From Oscillospiraceae bacterium (GTDB taxonomy: Bacteria > Bacillota > Clostridia > UMGS1810), in the NCBI GenBank assembly GCA_015069095.1, contig SVJH01000005.1, positions 42,488 through 106,487 on the forward strand: a stretch of 64,000 nt of DNA. The letters are read 5' to 3'. The notes below the pieces were generated by a model. The model saw nothing but the letters and a program-made list of their open reading frames with translations, had not been told where the DNA came from and ran no database searches. Below are positions 42,614 through 51,116 of the stretch, one piece after another. Numbering within the stretch: position 1 is the first letter of the stretch; each line of letters starts with the position of its first letter. The position numbers and the translations under genes were made by a program.

Positions 42614-43789
42614 TTAATTTTGTTTTAACCCAAATGCATTTTCCATTCTTTTTAGTGCTTCTTTTATATCTTCGTACTTTGATGCATAGCATATTCTTAT
42701 ATATCCTTCTCCGTCAGGTCCAAATGCACTTCCTGGAGAAGTAACAACATGCGCTTTTTCAAGAATATATTCTGCTGTTTCCTGACTTGTTTTGCCAAAT
42801 CCAGTGATATTTGGGAAAACATAAAATGCACCTTTTGGCATATGACATGAAAATCCGTTGATTTTGTTTAAACCTTCTACGATAAGTTTTCGGTTTCTGT
42901 CGTAGTAATCGGTCATCATTTTAACATCATCTTCGCCTTTATAAATTGCTTCTATGGCTCCAAGTTGCATTGGCTCAGGCACACTTGCAATCATATTTTC
43001 GTGAAGTTTTACAAGGTTTTCTGTTATCTTTTCGTTTGCGCATATGTACCCTATTCTAAAACCTGTCATAGCAAATGTTTTTGAAAAACTGTTGATTGTT
43101 AAAATGTAATCTTCCATACCTTCAAACGATGCTAAAGAATGCTGATAAAACCCGTCATAGACAAGTTTTTCATACGGCTCATCTGATATAACAAAAACTT
43201 TATATTTTTTAACAAGTTCTGCTATTTCTTTTAAATCGTCAAAATCAAGAACGCCACCTGTTGGGTTTGACGGAGAATTTATAATTATAAGTTTTGTTTT
43301 ATCGGTAATTAAAGGTTCAATAATATCTGCTGTCATTTTAAAACCGTTTTTTTCATCTACTTTTGCATAAACGGTTTTAGCATTTACCATATCAATCTGT
43401 CCTTTGTAATCTGGCCAGTTTGGTCCTTGAATAATTACTTCATCGCCAGGATTTACAAGTGTTACCATTGCAAGCATAAGTGCTTGTGTTGCACCTGCAG
43501 TTACAATAAGGTTTTTGTCAGGATCGCATTTAATATTGTTTTCTTTTTCAAGTTTATATGCAATAGCATCTCTTAACGGCTTTATTCCCGCATTTGGTGT
43601 ATACTTTGTTTTTCTGTCTTTTAATCCACCTATTGCCGCATCTATTACATAATCCGGCGCAGTAAACCCTGGTTCTCCAAGTGTAAGATTTATAGCATCA
43701 TCATAGTTTTTTGCAAGTTCAAACATTTTTCTTACGCCGGAAGGAAGTGCATTTTGTGCGGCACTGCTAAGTATATTTCTGTTTTTCAT
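42614..43789 (-). CDS. Class I/II pyridoxal-phosphate aminotransferase
   Basis: 391 residues. Fold-type I features: LTLGEPGFTAPDYV (about 36-49), VTAGATQALMLAM (about 91-103), IINSPSNPTGGVL (about 166-178; PLP Asn), SDEPYEKLVYDG (about 201-212; Asp-x-x-Tyr) and the Schiff-base Lys in TINSFSKTFAMTGFRIGY (about 231-248). Members transaminate aspartate, aromatic or branched-chain amino acids; the substrate is not clear here. The SD GGAGG lies within the last codons of the Lrp gene upstream (1-base gap), so regulator and enzyme are translationally coupled. Confidence 0.92.
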   Translation of the reverse strand: MKNRNILSSAAQNALPSGVRKMFELAKNYDDAINLTLGEPGFTAPDYVIDAAIGGLKDRKTKYTPNAGIKPLRDAIAYKLEKENNIKCDPDKNLIVTAGATQALMLAMVTLVNPGDEVIIQGPNWPDYKGQIDMVNAKTVYAKVDEKNGFKMTADIIEPLITDKTKLIIINSPSNPTGGVLDFDDLKEIAELVKKYKVFVISDEPYEKLVYDGFYQHSLASFEGMEDYILTINSFSKTFAMTGFRIGYICANEKITENLVKLHENMIASVPEPMQLGAIEAIYKGEDDVKMMTDYYDRNRKLIVEGLNKINGFSCHMPKGAFYVFPNITGFGKTSQETAEYILEKAHVVTSPGSAFGPDGEGYIRICYASKYEDIKEALKRMENAFGLKQN

Positions 43790-43790
43790 A

Positions 43791-44246
43791 TTATTCCTCC
43801 ATATCTGGCAAAACTGTTGGTGTAAATTTGTGCTCCATAAGAGAAATTACTGTATGGCTTTTTGTTACACCTTTAGTCTTTTTTATTCTTAATATTTTAT
43901 CTTCGAGCGTTTTTATATCTTTTGCGCAGATTTTTAAAATATAATCATATTCCCCTGTTACAGAATAACATTCAAGCACATCTACATCTTCAATGGCATA
44001 TTTTATAAGTTCTTTTATATTTTCGCCATACTCAATAACTACAAATACAAAAGCAGTAATGGTTTTACCCATTTTTTCAGGGTCTGTTATTATTGTATAA
44101 TGATTTATTGTACCGTCATTTTGCATTTTTAAAATTCTTTTATTTACAGCAGGGACAGATAAGTTTACCTCAAGACCGATTTGTGTTGCTGTTGCATCTG
44201 CTTTTTTTGACAGTATTTCAAGTATTCTTTTATCTGTTTTATCCAT
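43791..44246 (-). CDS. Lrp/AsnC-family transcriptional regulator
   Basis: 151 residues, full Lrp length. N-terminal HTH: DKTDKRILEILSKKADATAT followed by VNLSVPAVNKRILKMQNDG; C-terminal RAM ligand domain: DVLECYSVTGEYDYILKICA (about 100-119). These regulators sense amino acids. Overlapping organisation with the aminotransferase suggests it controls amino-acid metabolism in an autoregulated operon. SD AAGGTGAC precedes the ATG. Confidence 0.93.
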   Translation of the reverse strand: MDKTDKRILEILSKKADATATQIGLEVNLSVPAVNKRILKMQNDGTINHYTIITDPEKMGKTITAFVFVVIEYGENIKELIKYAIEDVDVLECYSVTGEYDYILKICAKDIKTLEDKILRIKKTKGVTKSHTVISLMEHKFTPTVLPDMEE

Positions 44247-44383
44247 ATTACGTCACCTTGTTCAATTTAAATATATTTTACCATTTTGATACTTAAATTT
44301 CAACACATTATCAAAAACTTGATTTAAATTTAATGTTTTTTTCATTTTTGTTTAAAATTAGTCTTGTAAAAAACAAAAAAAGT

Positions 44384-44402
44384 ACTCACTTTTTTAAGTG
44401 AG
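44384..44402 (-). terminator. Terminator after the first AraC-family gene
   Basis: CTCACTT pairs with AAGTGAG; a T-run follows on the minus strand, 16 bases after the stop. Confidence 0.7.
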
Positions 44403-44418
44403 CATAAACTTTTTAATT

Positions 44419-45249
44419 TTAAAATTTATCCAAATGTGAAATTCTTTCGCGTTCTGCATTATACATTTTAATGCGATACTCTTTAGGAGTACAATTCATA
44501 TGTTTTCTAAAAATTTCAGTAAAATAACTTGCAGAGCAAAAACCGCATTCCTGTGCAATATCTGTAATTCTTAAACTACCACCCGAAAGAAGCGTGCAAG
44601 ATTTTGAAATGCGACATCTTAAGATATATTCTTTTGGACATAGTCCAAAATAGTTTTTGAAAACGTGATAAAATCTGCTTTCGCTAAGATGCATTTTATC
44701 GGCAAGCATTTTTATCGATATTTTATCCAAAACATTTTCCATAATATATTTTGAAACAGACAAAAGTTCATCTTTGTACAAATCACTGTCATATTCGTTT
44801 TGAAATTCATTTTTTATAAGAATAGCAAGTATTTCATACACAAAACTGTAAACATAGCAGTCGATAATAGAATTTTCATCATTATTTTCCATGTTTTGTT
44901 TAAGTTTTTCAAATGCATGCGAAACATCCGGATGCGAAATAAGATTTTTAAAATATAATGGTTTGGTACAATTTGGAAGCAATTTTTCAACGTCAATAAT
45001 CACGCATACTACACATATATTTTCTCCCCACTCGTTGCATGCGTGCATTTCATCAGGGTTTATTGTTATAAGTTCTCCCTTATTTACATTCAACGTATTT
45101 CCCCTACATTCATAAACACATCCTGTTGTTTCATAAAAATACATAAGTTCGAGTTCTTTTTGAGAATGAGGTTTTATAGGCGATGGTTTTGTAGCAAAAC
45201 TTATACGTATAGGCGATTTATCATATTGTAACCAATAATAACTCTTCAT
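44419..45249 (-). CDS. AraC-family regulator, divergent from the GH28-like gene
   Basis: 276 residues. The N-terminal ~140 residues are a cupin-type sensor (CRGNTLNVNKGELITINPDE). The C-terminal double HTH: VLDKISIKMLADKMHLSESR (first helix-turn-helix, about 175-195) with FYHVFKNYFGLCPKEYILRC and RITDIAQECGFCSASYFTEI (second), ending in FRKHMNCTPKEYR. SD AAGGAG precedes the ATG. It is divergent from the GH28-like gene across a 130-base gap that contains repeated 11-mers, so it probably activates that gene in response to a sugar. Confidence 0.92.
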   Translation of the reverse strand: MKSYYWLQYDKSPIRISFATKPSPIKPHSQKELELMYFYETTGCVYECRGNTLNVNKGELITINPDEMHACNEWGENICVVCVIIDVEKLLPNCTKPLYFKNLISHPDVSHAFEKLKQNMENNDENSIIDCYVYSFVYEILAILIKNEFQNEYDSDLYKDELLSVSKYIMENVLDKISIKMLADKMHLSESRFYHVFKNYFGLCPKEYILRCRISKSCTLLSGGSLRITDIAQECGFCSASYFTEIFRKHMNCTPKEYRIKMYNAERERISHLDKF

Positions 45250-45296
45250 TTATTTCTCCTTTAGTTGAATTGTTATATAAAACGACACTTTTGTTA

Positions 45297-45351
45297 TTTT
45301 ATAATTGCTTTTTCAACGATATAATGATATTATCATATGATTTTATAATTG
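45297..45351. promoter_or_regulatory. Two direct repeats of TTTTATAATTG, candidate AraC operators
   Basis: TTTTATAATTG at 45,297-45,307 and again at 45,341-45,351, 44 bases apart (about four helical turns), in the divergent AraC/GH28 interval. AraC-family regulators bind direct repeats. A/T-richness lowers confidence. Confidence 0.45.
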
Positions 45352-45379
45352 TCAACATAAGAAAGGATAAGAGTAATAA

Positions 45380-46681
45380 ATGAATAATATTTTGGATTTT
45401 GGTGCAATTGGAGACGGCAAAACAATTAACACTAAAGCAATTCAGTCGGCTATTGATATGGGCGGAACTGTGTATATTCCAAAAGGAGAATTTGTAACAG
45501 GAACACTCTACTTAAAAAGCAATAGTGGTCTTCACTTTGAAAACGGTGCAATTTTAAAAGCAAGTCATGACCATAATGATTATAATGCACCCGATTTTTG
45601 TCCTCAAAATGAAGTTTTTGAAAGCGAAAATATGGCAGGTACCCACCTTATTTGTGCAATTAATGAGTGTAACATTTCCATTAGTGGTTTTGGTACAATT
45701 GACGGTGATTCTCATTTTTGGGTAAACGAAAATAATAAACTTCCAAATTCTGATTTTTTTAATCATCCGCCTAAAGAAGCTAACAGACCTGCACAGATGA
45801 TATATTTTGCAGAATGTAAAAATATAAAAATTACAGATATAAATCTTGTCCATTCGCCATTTTGGCATCTGTTTTTCCACGGATGCGAAGATGTAATTGT
45901 TAAGGGAGTTAATATAAAGGGTGAAAATAAACAATGGGTAAATGATGGCATTGATATCGACTCGTGCAAAAGAGTTACAATAAGCGATTCAATTATTGAT
46001 ACCGGTGATGACGCAATAACACTCAGAGCACATTCAAAACGCCTTGTCAAAAGTGATGGCATATGTGAAGATATTGTAATTAACAACTGTATTTTGAAAA
46101 GTCATCTTGATTTTGGAGTGCGAATTGGCGTTGGAGACGGTATAATACGAAACGCAATGTTTTCTAACATCGTTATACGCGATTCGCTTAAAGGAATCGG
46201 AATAATCAATCGCTTTACGCCGCGTAATGAAGGTGTATCTATTGAAAATATACACTTTAAAGATATTTCGATTTCTTCACACGAAACATTCGTTATAAGA
46301 ACGTGCAATCAAGAAAACTTTACGCCAACGGACAAACCTTATTACACACAAAATATAACATTTGACGGAATTTGTGCACACTGCGACAGAGGAAGTTATG
46401 TAACAGGATATGAAAACACAAATATATCTGATATTCAGTTTAGAAATGTTGATATGCACTTTTCAAAAGAAAATCCAAATAATGACCGTAAAGGATGCAA
46501 CTGGCGAGATGTTGAGCACAAAGATGCGCCACTTTATATCCGCAACGCAAAAGATATTTCACTAAATAATATGCGATTATATATCGAGGACGAAGGTAAT
46601 TTTACAGATGAAATTATTTTCAACGATACCGAAAATATAAGTAAAGATGTTCATATTTTAAAAAATGCTCGTTTGGTATAA
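45380..46681 (+). CDS. GH28-like (polygalacturonase-fold) glycosidase
   Basis: 433 residues, no signal peptide, so intracellular. It begins NNILDFGAIGDGKTINTKAI, the standard start of GH28/pectate-lyase-3 beta-helix enzymes, and has NDGIDIDSC (about 194-202) and DTGDDAITL (about 213-221), matching the NTDG and GDDCI catalytic Asp motifs. The GHG motif is replaced by SHLDFGVRIG and the RIK motif by SLK, so it is divergent. Intracellular GH28 enzymes remove galacturonate or rhamnogalacturonan ends from oligosaccharides. The AraC gene divergent from it is the likely regulator. The stop codon lies in the loop of a terminator hairpin. Confidence 0.82.
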   Translation: MNNILDFGAIGDGKTINTKAIQSAIDMGGTVYIPKGEFVTGTLYLKSNSGLHFENGAILKASHDHNDYNAPDFCPQNEVFESENMAGTHLICAINECNISISGFGTIDGDSHFWVNENNKLPNSDFFNHPPKEANRPAQMIYFAECKNIKITDINLVHSPFWHLFFHGCEDVIVKGVNIKGENKQWVNDGIDIDSCKRVTISDSIIDTGDDAITLRAHSKRLVKSDGICEDIVINNCILKSHLDFGVRIGVGDGIIRNAMFSNIVIRDSLKGIGIINRFTPRNEGVSIENIHFKDISISSHETFVIRTCNQENFTPTDKPYYTQNITFDGICAHCDRGSYVTGYENTNISDIQFRNVDMHFSKENPNNDRKGCNWRDVEHKDAPLYIRNAKDISLNNMRLYIEDEGNFTDEIIFNDTENISKDVHILKNARLV

Positions 46682-46698
46682 ACCAGACGAGCATTTTT
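46664..46698 (+). terminator. Terminator overlapping the GH28-like stop codon
   Basis: ATGCTCGT.TGGT pairs with ACCA.ACGAGCAT, followed by TTTTT; the TAA stop (46,679-46,681) forms the loop. Confidence 0.8.
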
Positions 46699-46724
46699 AA
46701 TACTTTGTTTTTATGATTTATCAA

Positions 46725-47897
46725 TCAAAGATATTTACTTAAGGTAAATTCAGCTAATCTTATATGCTTACGTTCTACCGTATAACTCATAGCGAGTTCT
46801 CCGTTTTTATAATACTGAACAAACGGATAAAAACAACTTGAGTGCATTTTTGCTTGAAGTACAACTTCGCTTTTTGCTATATCATCTGTATCAATTTTTA
46901 TAATTCCAATATGCTCGCGGTCAATCGGCGCATGGAAAAGATAAAGATTATCTTTATACATAATAAAATCAGAACGCGACTGGCAATCGTAAATTTCAAC
47001 AGGTGTTTCCCACTTGTTTTCAACTAAATCGTATACTGTTAAAAAGCCGCATTTATTTGTATCTTGTTGTCTTACAAAATAATAAACTTTGTCATTTAAT
47101 ACGTATGTTGCATTTTCCCATTTTGAGTCATTTATAAAATCCGGTTGCGAAACGTATTCCCATGTAATTAAGTCTTTACTTTTTATAATACATGTAAAAT
47201 CTCCACTGTAAGTTCCTGAATAATAATATGTTTCTCCATTTTCTATGCGTAATGACAACTTTTGCATAATTCCTATGTCAGAATATGTTTTTTTGCATGG
47301 AATACCGCTAAGAGAAAGTGCATTTTTTATACCGCTTGTTGAAAAATCGTTTACAACATCTCCCACTTTAAAACGATTTACACCTATTTTGCCAAGTGTT
47401 TTTGTAGGTATATCAAACGGGCAGTAAAAACGGTAATAATTACCTTCTGTACGAGCAGTCCAAAGTATGTAAATTGTGTTTTCATCTTTTTGCATAAGTA
47501 TGGTGTCATATACCATATCAATTTTTTTGCCGTCAACATAGTCTCCTGTTGTCTGAAGGTCAATAAATGTTTTATTATTTATATCATCTACACTTGCCCA
47601 TACAAATCGTGCTGTCTGGTTTTCAGGATTTTCCGACGGCTCTTTTGTATTTGCATAATATGACATATAAAGTATATTGTCAATTACTTTAAATGTTGAT
47701 ACATGCGCCATTTTATCTCCTTGCTTTTCAAAGTCAGAAACAAATCTTTCTTCAATTTCTTTTGCAAAAAGATTTCCTTTTTCGATGGCATCTTTACTAA
47801 CCTTATCTGTAATTGTTCTTTTTACATTTTCTATCGGTGCGCCCGGTGATACCAAAAGTTCATTATCAGATTTTACATCTTCACTAAATACTCTCAT
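46725..47897 (-). CDS. Propeller-like glycan-related protein (GH43/sialidase-type fold), function unknown
   Basis: 390 residues, no signal peptide. Repeated beta patterns such as ILYMSYYANTKE, TIYILWTARTEGNYYRF, ETYYYSGTYSGDFTCIIKSK and DNLYLFHAPIDREHIGI suggest a five-bladed beta propeller like GH32/43/68 or BNR proteins. LITWEYV is typical of such 'SKD L.TWE' loops. The catalytic Asp-Asp-Glu set cannot be confirmed. It overlaps the preceding YgjV gene by ATGA and has SD GGGAGG. Possibly an exo-glycosidase for the same glycan as the GH28-like enzyme. Confidence 0.6.
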   Translation of the reverse strand: MRVFSEDVKSDNELLVSPGAPIENVKRTITDKVSKDAIEKGNLFAKEIEERFVSDFEKQGDKMAHVSTFKVIDNILYMSYYANTKEPSENPENQTARFVWASVDDINNKTFIDLQTTGDYVDGKKIDMVYDTILMQKDENTIYILWTARTEGNYYRFYCPFDIPTKTLGKIGVNRFKVGDVVNDFSTSGIKNALSLSGIPCKKTYSDIGIMQKLSLRIENGETYYYSGTYSGDFTCIIKSKDLITWEYVSQPDFINDSKWENATYVLNDKVYYFVRQQDTNKCGFLTVYDLVENKWETPVEIYDCQSRSDFIMYKDNLYLFHAPIDREHIGIIKIDTDDIAKSEVVLQAKMHSSCFYPFVQYYKNGELAMSYTVERKHIRLAEFTLSKYL

Positions 47898-48415
47898 TTT
47901 TTATTCCTCCCTAAAAAGAATCTTACAAAAAACAATATTATCGATAAAATAGATATACTTTCGTTTACAACTCCCACATATGATGACACAAATATATCGT
48001 AAATCAAAAACGATGTTGTAGCCGGAAGTGATAATATCTTTGTCAGGTTTGGATTGTTAAGCCACAAGGCAATTGTAACAAAAGCAGAAGCAATAATTGG
48101 CACAATATCGTACCAGTTTTTATAAGATATTATTCCAAGTGCAAAATTTATTGTAATAAATAATGCAGGCCAGATAAGACTGTTTGCCCATTTTTTTGTT
48201 TTTCTGTTAACAAAAACAAGTTCTCTGAAAATTCCCACAAAATTTGGAATTATACCTGCAGTTGCTCCAAGAAAAAAATAATGAAAAATCCAGCATATAT
48301 CTGCCGAAAGTTTACAATAAAGCATATTCTTTTTTTGTTTTTGCTGATAAATCAAAAATAAAGAAAGCATTGCTCCAAGTCCAAAAATATTTGCAATTAT
48401 AATCAAAAATATCAC
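47894..48415 (-). CDS. YgjV-family membrane protein
   Basis: 173 residues from GTG 48,415 (AGGTGA-type SD region just upstream). About five to six membrane helices: MIFLIIIANIFGLGAML, SADICWIFHYFFLGATAGII, SLIWPALFITINFALGIISY and so on. It resembles the small inner membrane YgjV family often linked to carbohydrate genes (in E. coli next to the altronate/tagaturonate region). The stop overlaps the ATG of the propeller-like gene, and the divergent AraC gene begins 112 bases away. It may have a role in sugar or sugar-acid uptake; this is inference. Confidence 0.75.
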   Translation of the reverse strand: MIFLIIIANIFGLGAMLSLFLIYQQKQKKNMLYCKLSADICWIFHYFFLGATAGIIPNFVGIFRELVFVNRKTKKWANSLIWPALFITINFALGIISYKNWYDIVPIIASAFVTIALWLNNPNLTKILSLPATTSFLIYDIFVSSYVGVVNESISILSIILFFVRFFLGRNKK

Positions 48416-48419
48416 CTGC

Positions 48420-48448
48420 TTGACAATATAGAAAAATGTTCTTATAAT
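48420..48448 (+). promoter_or_regulatory. Consensus promoter of the second AraC-family gene
   Basis: TTGACA (48,420-48,425), 17-base spacer, TATAAT (48,443-48,448). It starts just five bases from the GTG of the divergent YgjV gene. Confidence 0.8.
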
Positions 48449-48482
48449 ATTATATTGTAAAATATATATAATTTCAATGTAG

Positions 48483-48511
48483 TATATTGGCTATAATTAA
48501 CACTATATTGG
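48483..48511. promoter_or_regulatory. Direct repeats of TATATTGG in the araC leader
   Basis: TATATTGG at 48,483-48,490 and 48,504-48,511, 21 bases apart (two helical turns), downstream of the promoter and just ahead of the AraC ATG; a candidate autoregulatory operator. Confidence 0.45.
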
Positions 48512-48527
48512 TAACAGGAGAACCACA

Positions 48528-49340
48528 ATGATTGGAATAAGACACGAAAAATACGAAAATTTTATTGGCGAAATTCCCTTTTCGTTAAGTGTTGATTTAG
48601 TTCGCACTGTGTATAATCATTCAAAAGAACAAAACTGGCACGAAGACATAGAAATAGAACTTTTTACCGACGGTGAAGGAACTGTTCTTCTTGATGGTAA
48701 AAAATACAGTGTAAAAAAAGGAGATATTATAGTTGTAAACTCAAATGTTGTTCACTATACCTATGCTGATAATTACCTTAAATATACTTGTCTTATAATC
48801 AGTTCAAACTGGTGCAAACAAATGGGCATAGATTATAACAAAATACAATTTTGTTCTGTTGTAAAAAGCAATTGTGTAAAAGAAATTATTGAAAATCTTG
48901 TAAATGTTTATACTGGCTGTGATGATTTTTTAAAAGTTGCTGTATCAAACGAAATTCTTTTAAAACTTATGATTGAGTTATGCCAAAATCACTTAGAAAC
49001 AGAAGTTTTAAAAACACAAAAAAACAAAAATTTCAACATCATAAAATTCACGATTATGTATATCCATGATAATTTTTACAAAAAACTTACTCTGAATGAA
49101 ATTTCAAAAGCAGTATTTTTTGACAAGTATTCTCTATGTAAAGAATTCAAAAAGTATACAGGTAAAACAATATTTGAATATCTTAACGAGTACCGTTCAT
49201 TAAAAGCAATTGATAATTTAAAAAACGGGTATACTGTCAGCGAAACTGCTTCTATGTGCGGATTTGATAATTTATCCTTTTTCACAAAAACTTTTAAACG
49301 CTACACAGGAAAAACACCATCACATTACAAAAAACAATGA
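48528..49340 (+). CDS. AraC-family regulator, second in the glycan region
   Basis: 270 residues. Sensor cupin: WHEDIEIELFTDGEGTVLLD and YSVKKGDIIVVNSNVVHYTY. Double HTH at the C-terminus: YKKLTLNEISKAVFFDKYSL (about 184-203) and TVSETASMCGFDNLSFFTKT (about 233-252), ending FKRYTGKTPSHYKK. It lies between the divergent YgjV/propeller pair and the OFA-type carrier gene on its own strand, so it may control both. It has a consensus promoter and twin upstream repeats. Confidence 0.92.
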   Translation: MIGIRHEKYENFIGEIPFSLSVDLVRTVYNHSKEQNWHEDIEIELFTDGEGTVLLDGKKYSVKKGDIIVVNSNVVHYTYADNYLKYTCLIISSNWCKQMGIDYNKIQFCSVVKSNCVKEIIENLVNVYTGCDDFLKVAVSNEILLKLMIELCQNHLETEVLKTQKNKNFNIIKFTIMYIHDNFYKKLTLNEISKAVFFDKYSLCKEFKKYTGKTIFEYLNEYRSLKAIDNLKNGYTVSETASMCGFDNLSFFTKTFKRYTGKTPSHYKKQ

Positions 49341-49414
49341 TAAAACAAATTACTGGACTTTTTTGTTTTAGTAATATATAATAGAAACATCTATTTTTAT
49401 TAGGAGATTTATAA

Positions 49415-50635
49415 ATGAATAATAATTTATCTGTACGTTACAAGTACTTATTAGTTGGAGTTATTGCCATGCTATTTGCCGGTGTGCTCTATGCATGGTC
49501 TATTTTAAAATCCCCGCTTGCAACTGAATTTGGATTTGGAGCATCATCTCTTGCTTTTAATTTTACACTGGCAATGAGTTTTTTTTGTATCGGCGGTCTT
49601 TTAGGTGCGCGTATATCTAAGAAAAAAGGGCACAAAATTGCTCTTTTTATTTCGGGCATTCTTTCTGCATTAGGATTTATTCTTACTTCTTTACTTGTTA
49701 ATTCTTCGGTTATATTGCTTTATATCACTTACGGCATTCTTGCAGGACTTGGTATTGGCATTGCATATAACGTCGTTATTGCAACTGTAAGTGCGTGGTT
49801 TCCCGATAAAAAAGGAATTTGCTCGGGATGTCTTATGATGGGATTTGGTGCATCTGCATTGATACTTGGAAACACAGCAAACGCTATGTTTGAAAGTACA
49901 ATTGGATGGCGTATGACATATGTTATTTTAGGTGTTGCTATTTTTATTGTTATTTTTGTTTCGGGACTTATTCTTAAAATACCAGATAAGGATATAGTTT
50001 TTCCAAATTCAAAAATGACTAAAGTAAAAAATAGCGAAAATGCACAAAGCCTTACATCAAAACAGATGCTTTGCACATCATCATTCTGGTTTGCATTTAT
50101 CTTGATTTCGTTTCTTGCAGCCGTGGGAAGTTCAGTTATAAGTTTTGCAAAGGATCTTGCATTATCTGTAAATGCCCCACAGTCTCTGGCGGTATCACTT
50201 GTAGGTGTACTCTCTGTTTGTAACGGACTTGGAAGAATTATAACTGGCTTAATATTCGACTCTATCGGATGCAAAAAAACTATGATTTGTGCAAATATTC
50301 TTACGATATTCGCTGCTTTAATTACACTTATTTCTGTTTCAATCAGTTCCTTACCACTTTGTATTTTGGGACTTTGTATAACGGGAATATCATACGGCAC
50401 CTGCCCTACAATTACTGCAGCATTTACTTCTATGTATTTTGGAATGAAGCATTTTTCGTCAAATATGGCAATTATGACTTTCACGGTAATGGGCGGCTCG
50501 CTCATCGCATCCGTTTCAAATGCGCTTTATGAAGCAACCGGAGTATATACGTCAGTATTTGTAATGCTTTTGTCGCTTAGTGCAGTTGCACTTATACTTA
50601 ATTTTTTTATACGAAATAAATATCCACCCGCATAA
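49415..50635 (+). CDS. OFA-type major facilitator transporter
   Basis: 406 residues, about 12 helices. MLFAGVLYAWSILKSPLATE (about 19-38) is the signature start of the oxalate/formate antiporter group, and GLGIGIAYNVVIATVSAWFPDKKG (split here: GLGIGIAYNV, AWFPDKKG) with SGCLMMGFGASALILG follows. Members exchange carboxylates (oxalate, formate, sugar acids). It is the only carbohydrate-region transporter visible, so it may take up a uronate or related acid. The last codons and the TAA stop (50,633-50,635) lie inside the terminal inverted repeat of copy D of the dispersed element, so the native C-terminus was probably altered. Confidence 0.88.
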   Translation: MNNNLSVRYKYLLVGVIAMLFAGVLYAWSILKSPLATEFGFGASSLAFNFTLAMSFFCIGGLLGARISKKKGHKIALFISGILSALGFILTSLLVNSSVILLYITYGILAGLGIGIAYNVVIATVSAWFPDKKGICSGCLMMGFGASALILGNTANAMFESTIGWRMTYVILGVAIFIVIFVSGLILKIPDKDIVFPNSKMTKVKNSENAQSLTSKQMLCTSSFWFAFILISFLAAVGSSVISFAKDLALSVNAPQSLAVSLVGVLSVCNGLGRIITGLIFDSIGCKKTMICANILTIFAALITLISVSISSLPLCILGLCITGISYGTCPTITAAFTSMYFGMKHFSSNMAIMTFTVMGGSLIASVSNALYEATGVYTSVFVMLLSLSAVALILNFFIRNKYPPA

Positions 50636-51000
50636 GTGGGTGCGACTTATGGATTTTTGAAAAAGGCTCCCTTGCCTAAAGGGAGCTGTCGAGCAAATGC
50701 GAGACTGAGGGATTGTGTCTATAGTAATTTTAATAATTACAATCCCTCCACCACTAAAGTGGTCCCCCGTCTACGTTCCACTTCGGTCGGCGATAAGCGT
50801 TTGCCACTGGCAAACATCGCCCTTTAGGCAAGGGAGGCTTTACGGGACGTCGAGGCCGCCGTCCCCTACAACAATAGCAAAAACACCCAAGAAAAACGGG
50901 AGGGGACAGAGCCCCTCCCCTACAATATTCAAACAATAAAATTACCGAGTGATTTATTTTCACTCGGTTTTAATTTTATCCTTTAGACCAACCCACATAT
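50624..51000 (+). repeat. Dispersed hairpin element, copy D, with swapped internal module
   Basis: No gene lies in 50,636-51,116. Begins CCACCC-GCATAA-GTGGGTG, then 133 bases identical to copy B. After GGTCCCCC it carries about 60 bases not in copy B, with its own GTTTGCC-ACT-GGCAAAC hairpin, before the shared GGGAGGCTTTACGG and GGGAGGGG...CCCCTCCCC parts. It ends with the ACCGAGTGA/TCACTCGGT terminator, shared in reverse orientation with copy A (68 bases). Short open frames here are repeat by-products. Confidence 0.85.
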
Positions 51001-51020
51001 AAGTGCTTTATTTTTTCTTT

Positions 51021-51105
51021 TGCAAAACGTATGTTTTGCATGTGTAAGTTTTTTTGCATACTTTTTCACAAAAAAAGTATGGTTTTGGTTCTTTTTTAAA
51101 AGAAC
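51021..51105 (-). terminator. Three consecutive hairpins downstream of the large glycosidase gene
   Basis: TGCAAAAC/GTTTTGCA (51,021-51,040), CATACTTTTT/AAAAAGTATG (51,057-51,081) and GTTCTTTT/AAAAGAAC (51,088-51,105). On the minus strand each stem is T-rich on its exit side; likely tandem termination for the gene ending at 51,117. Confidence 0.65.
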
Positions 51106-51116
51106 ATATACTAATA

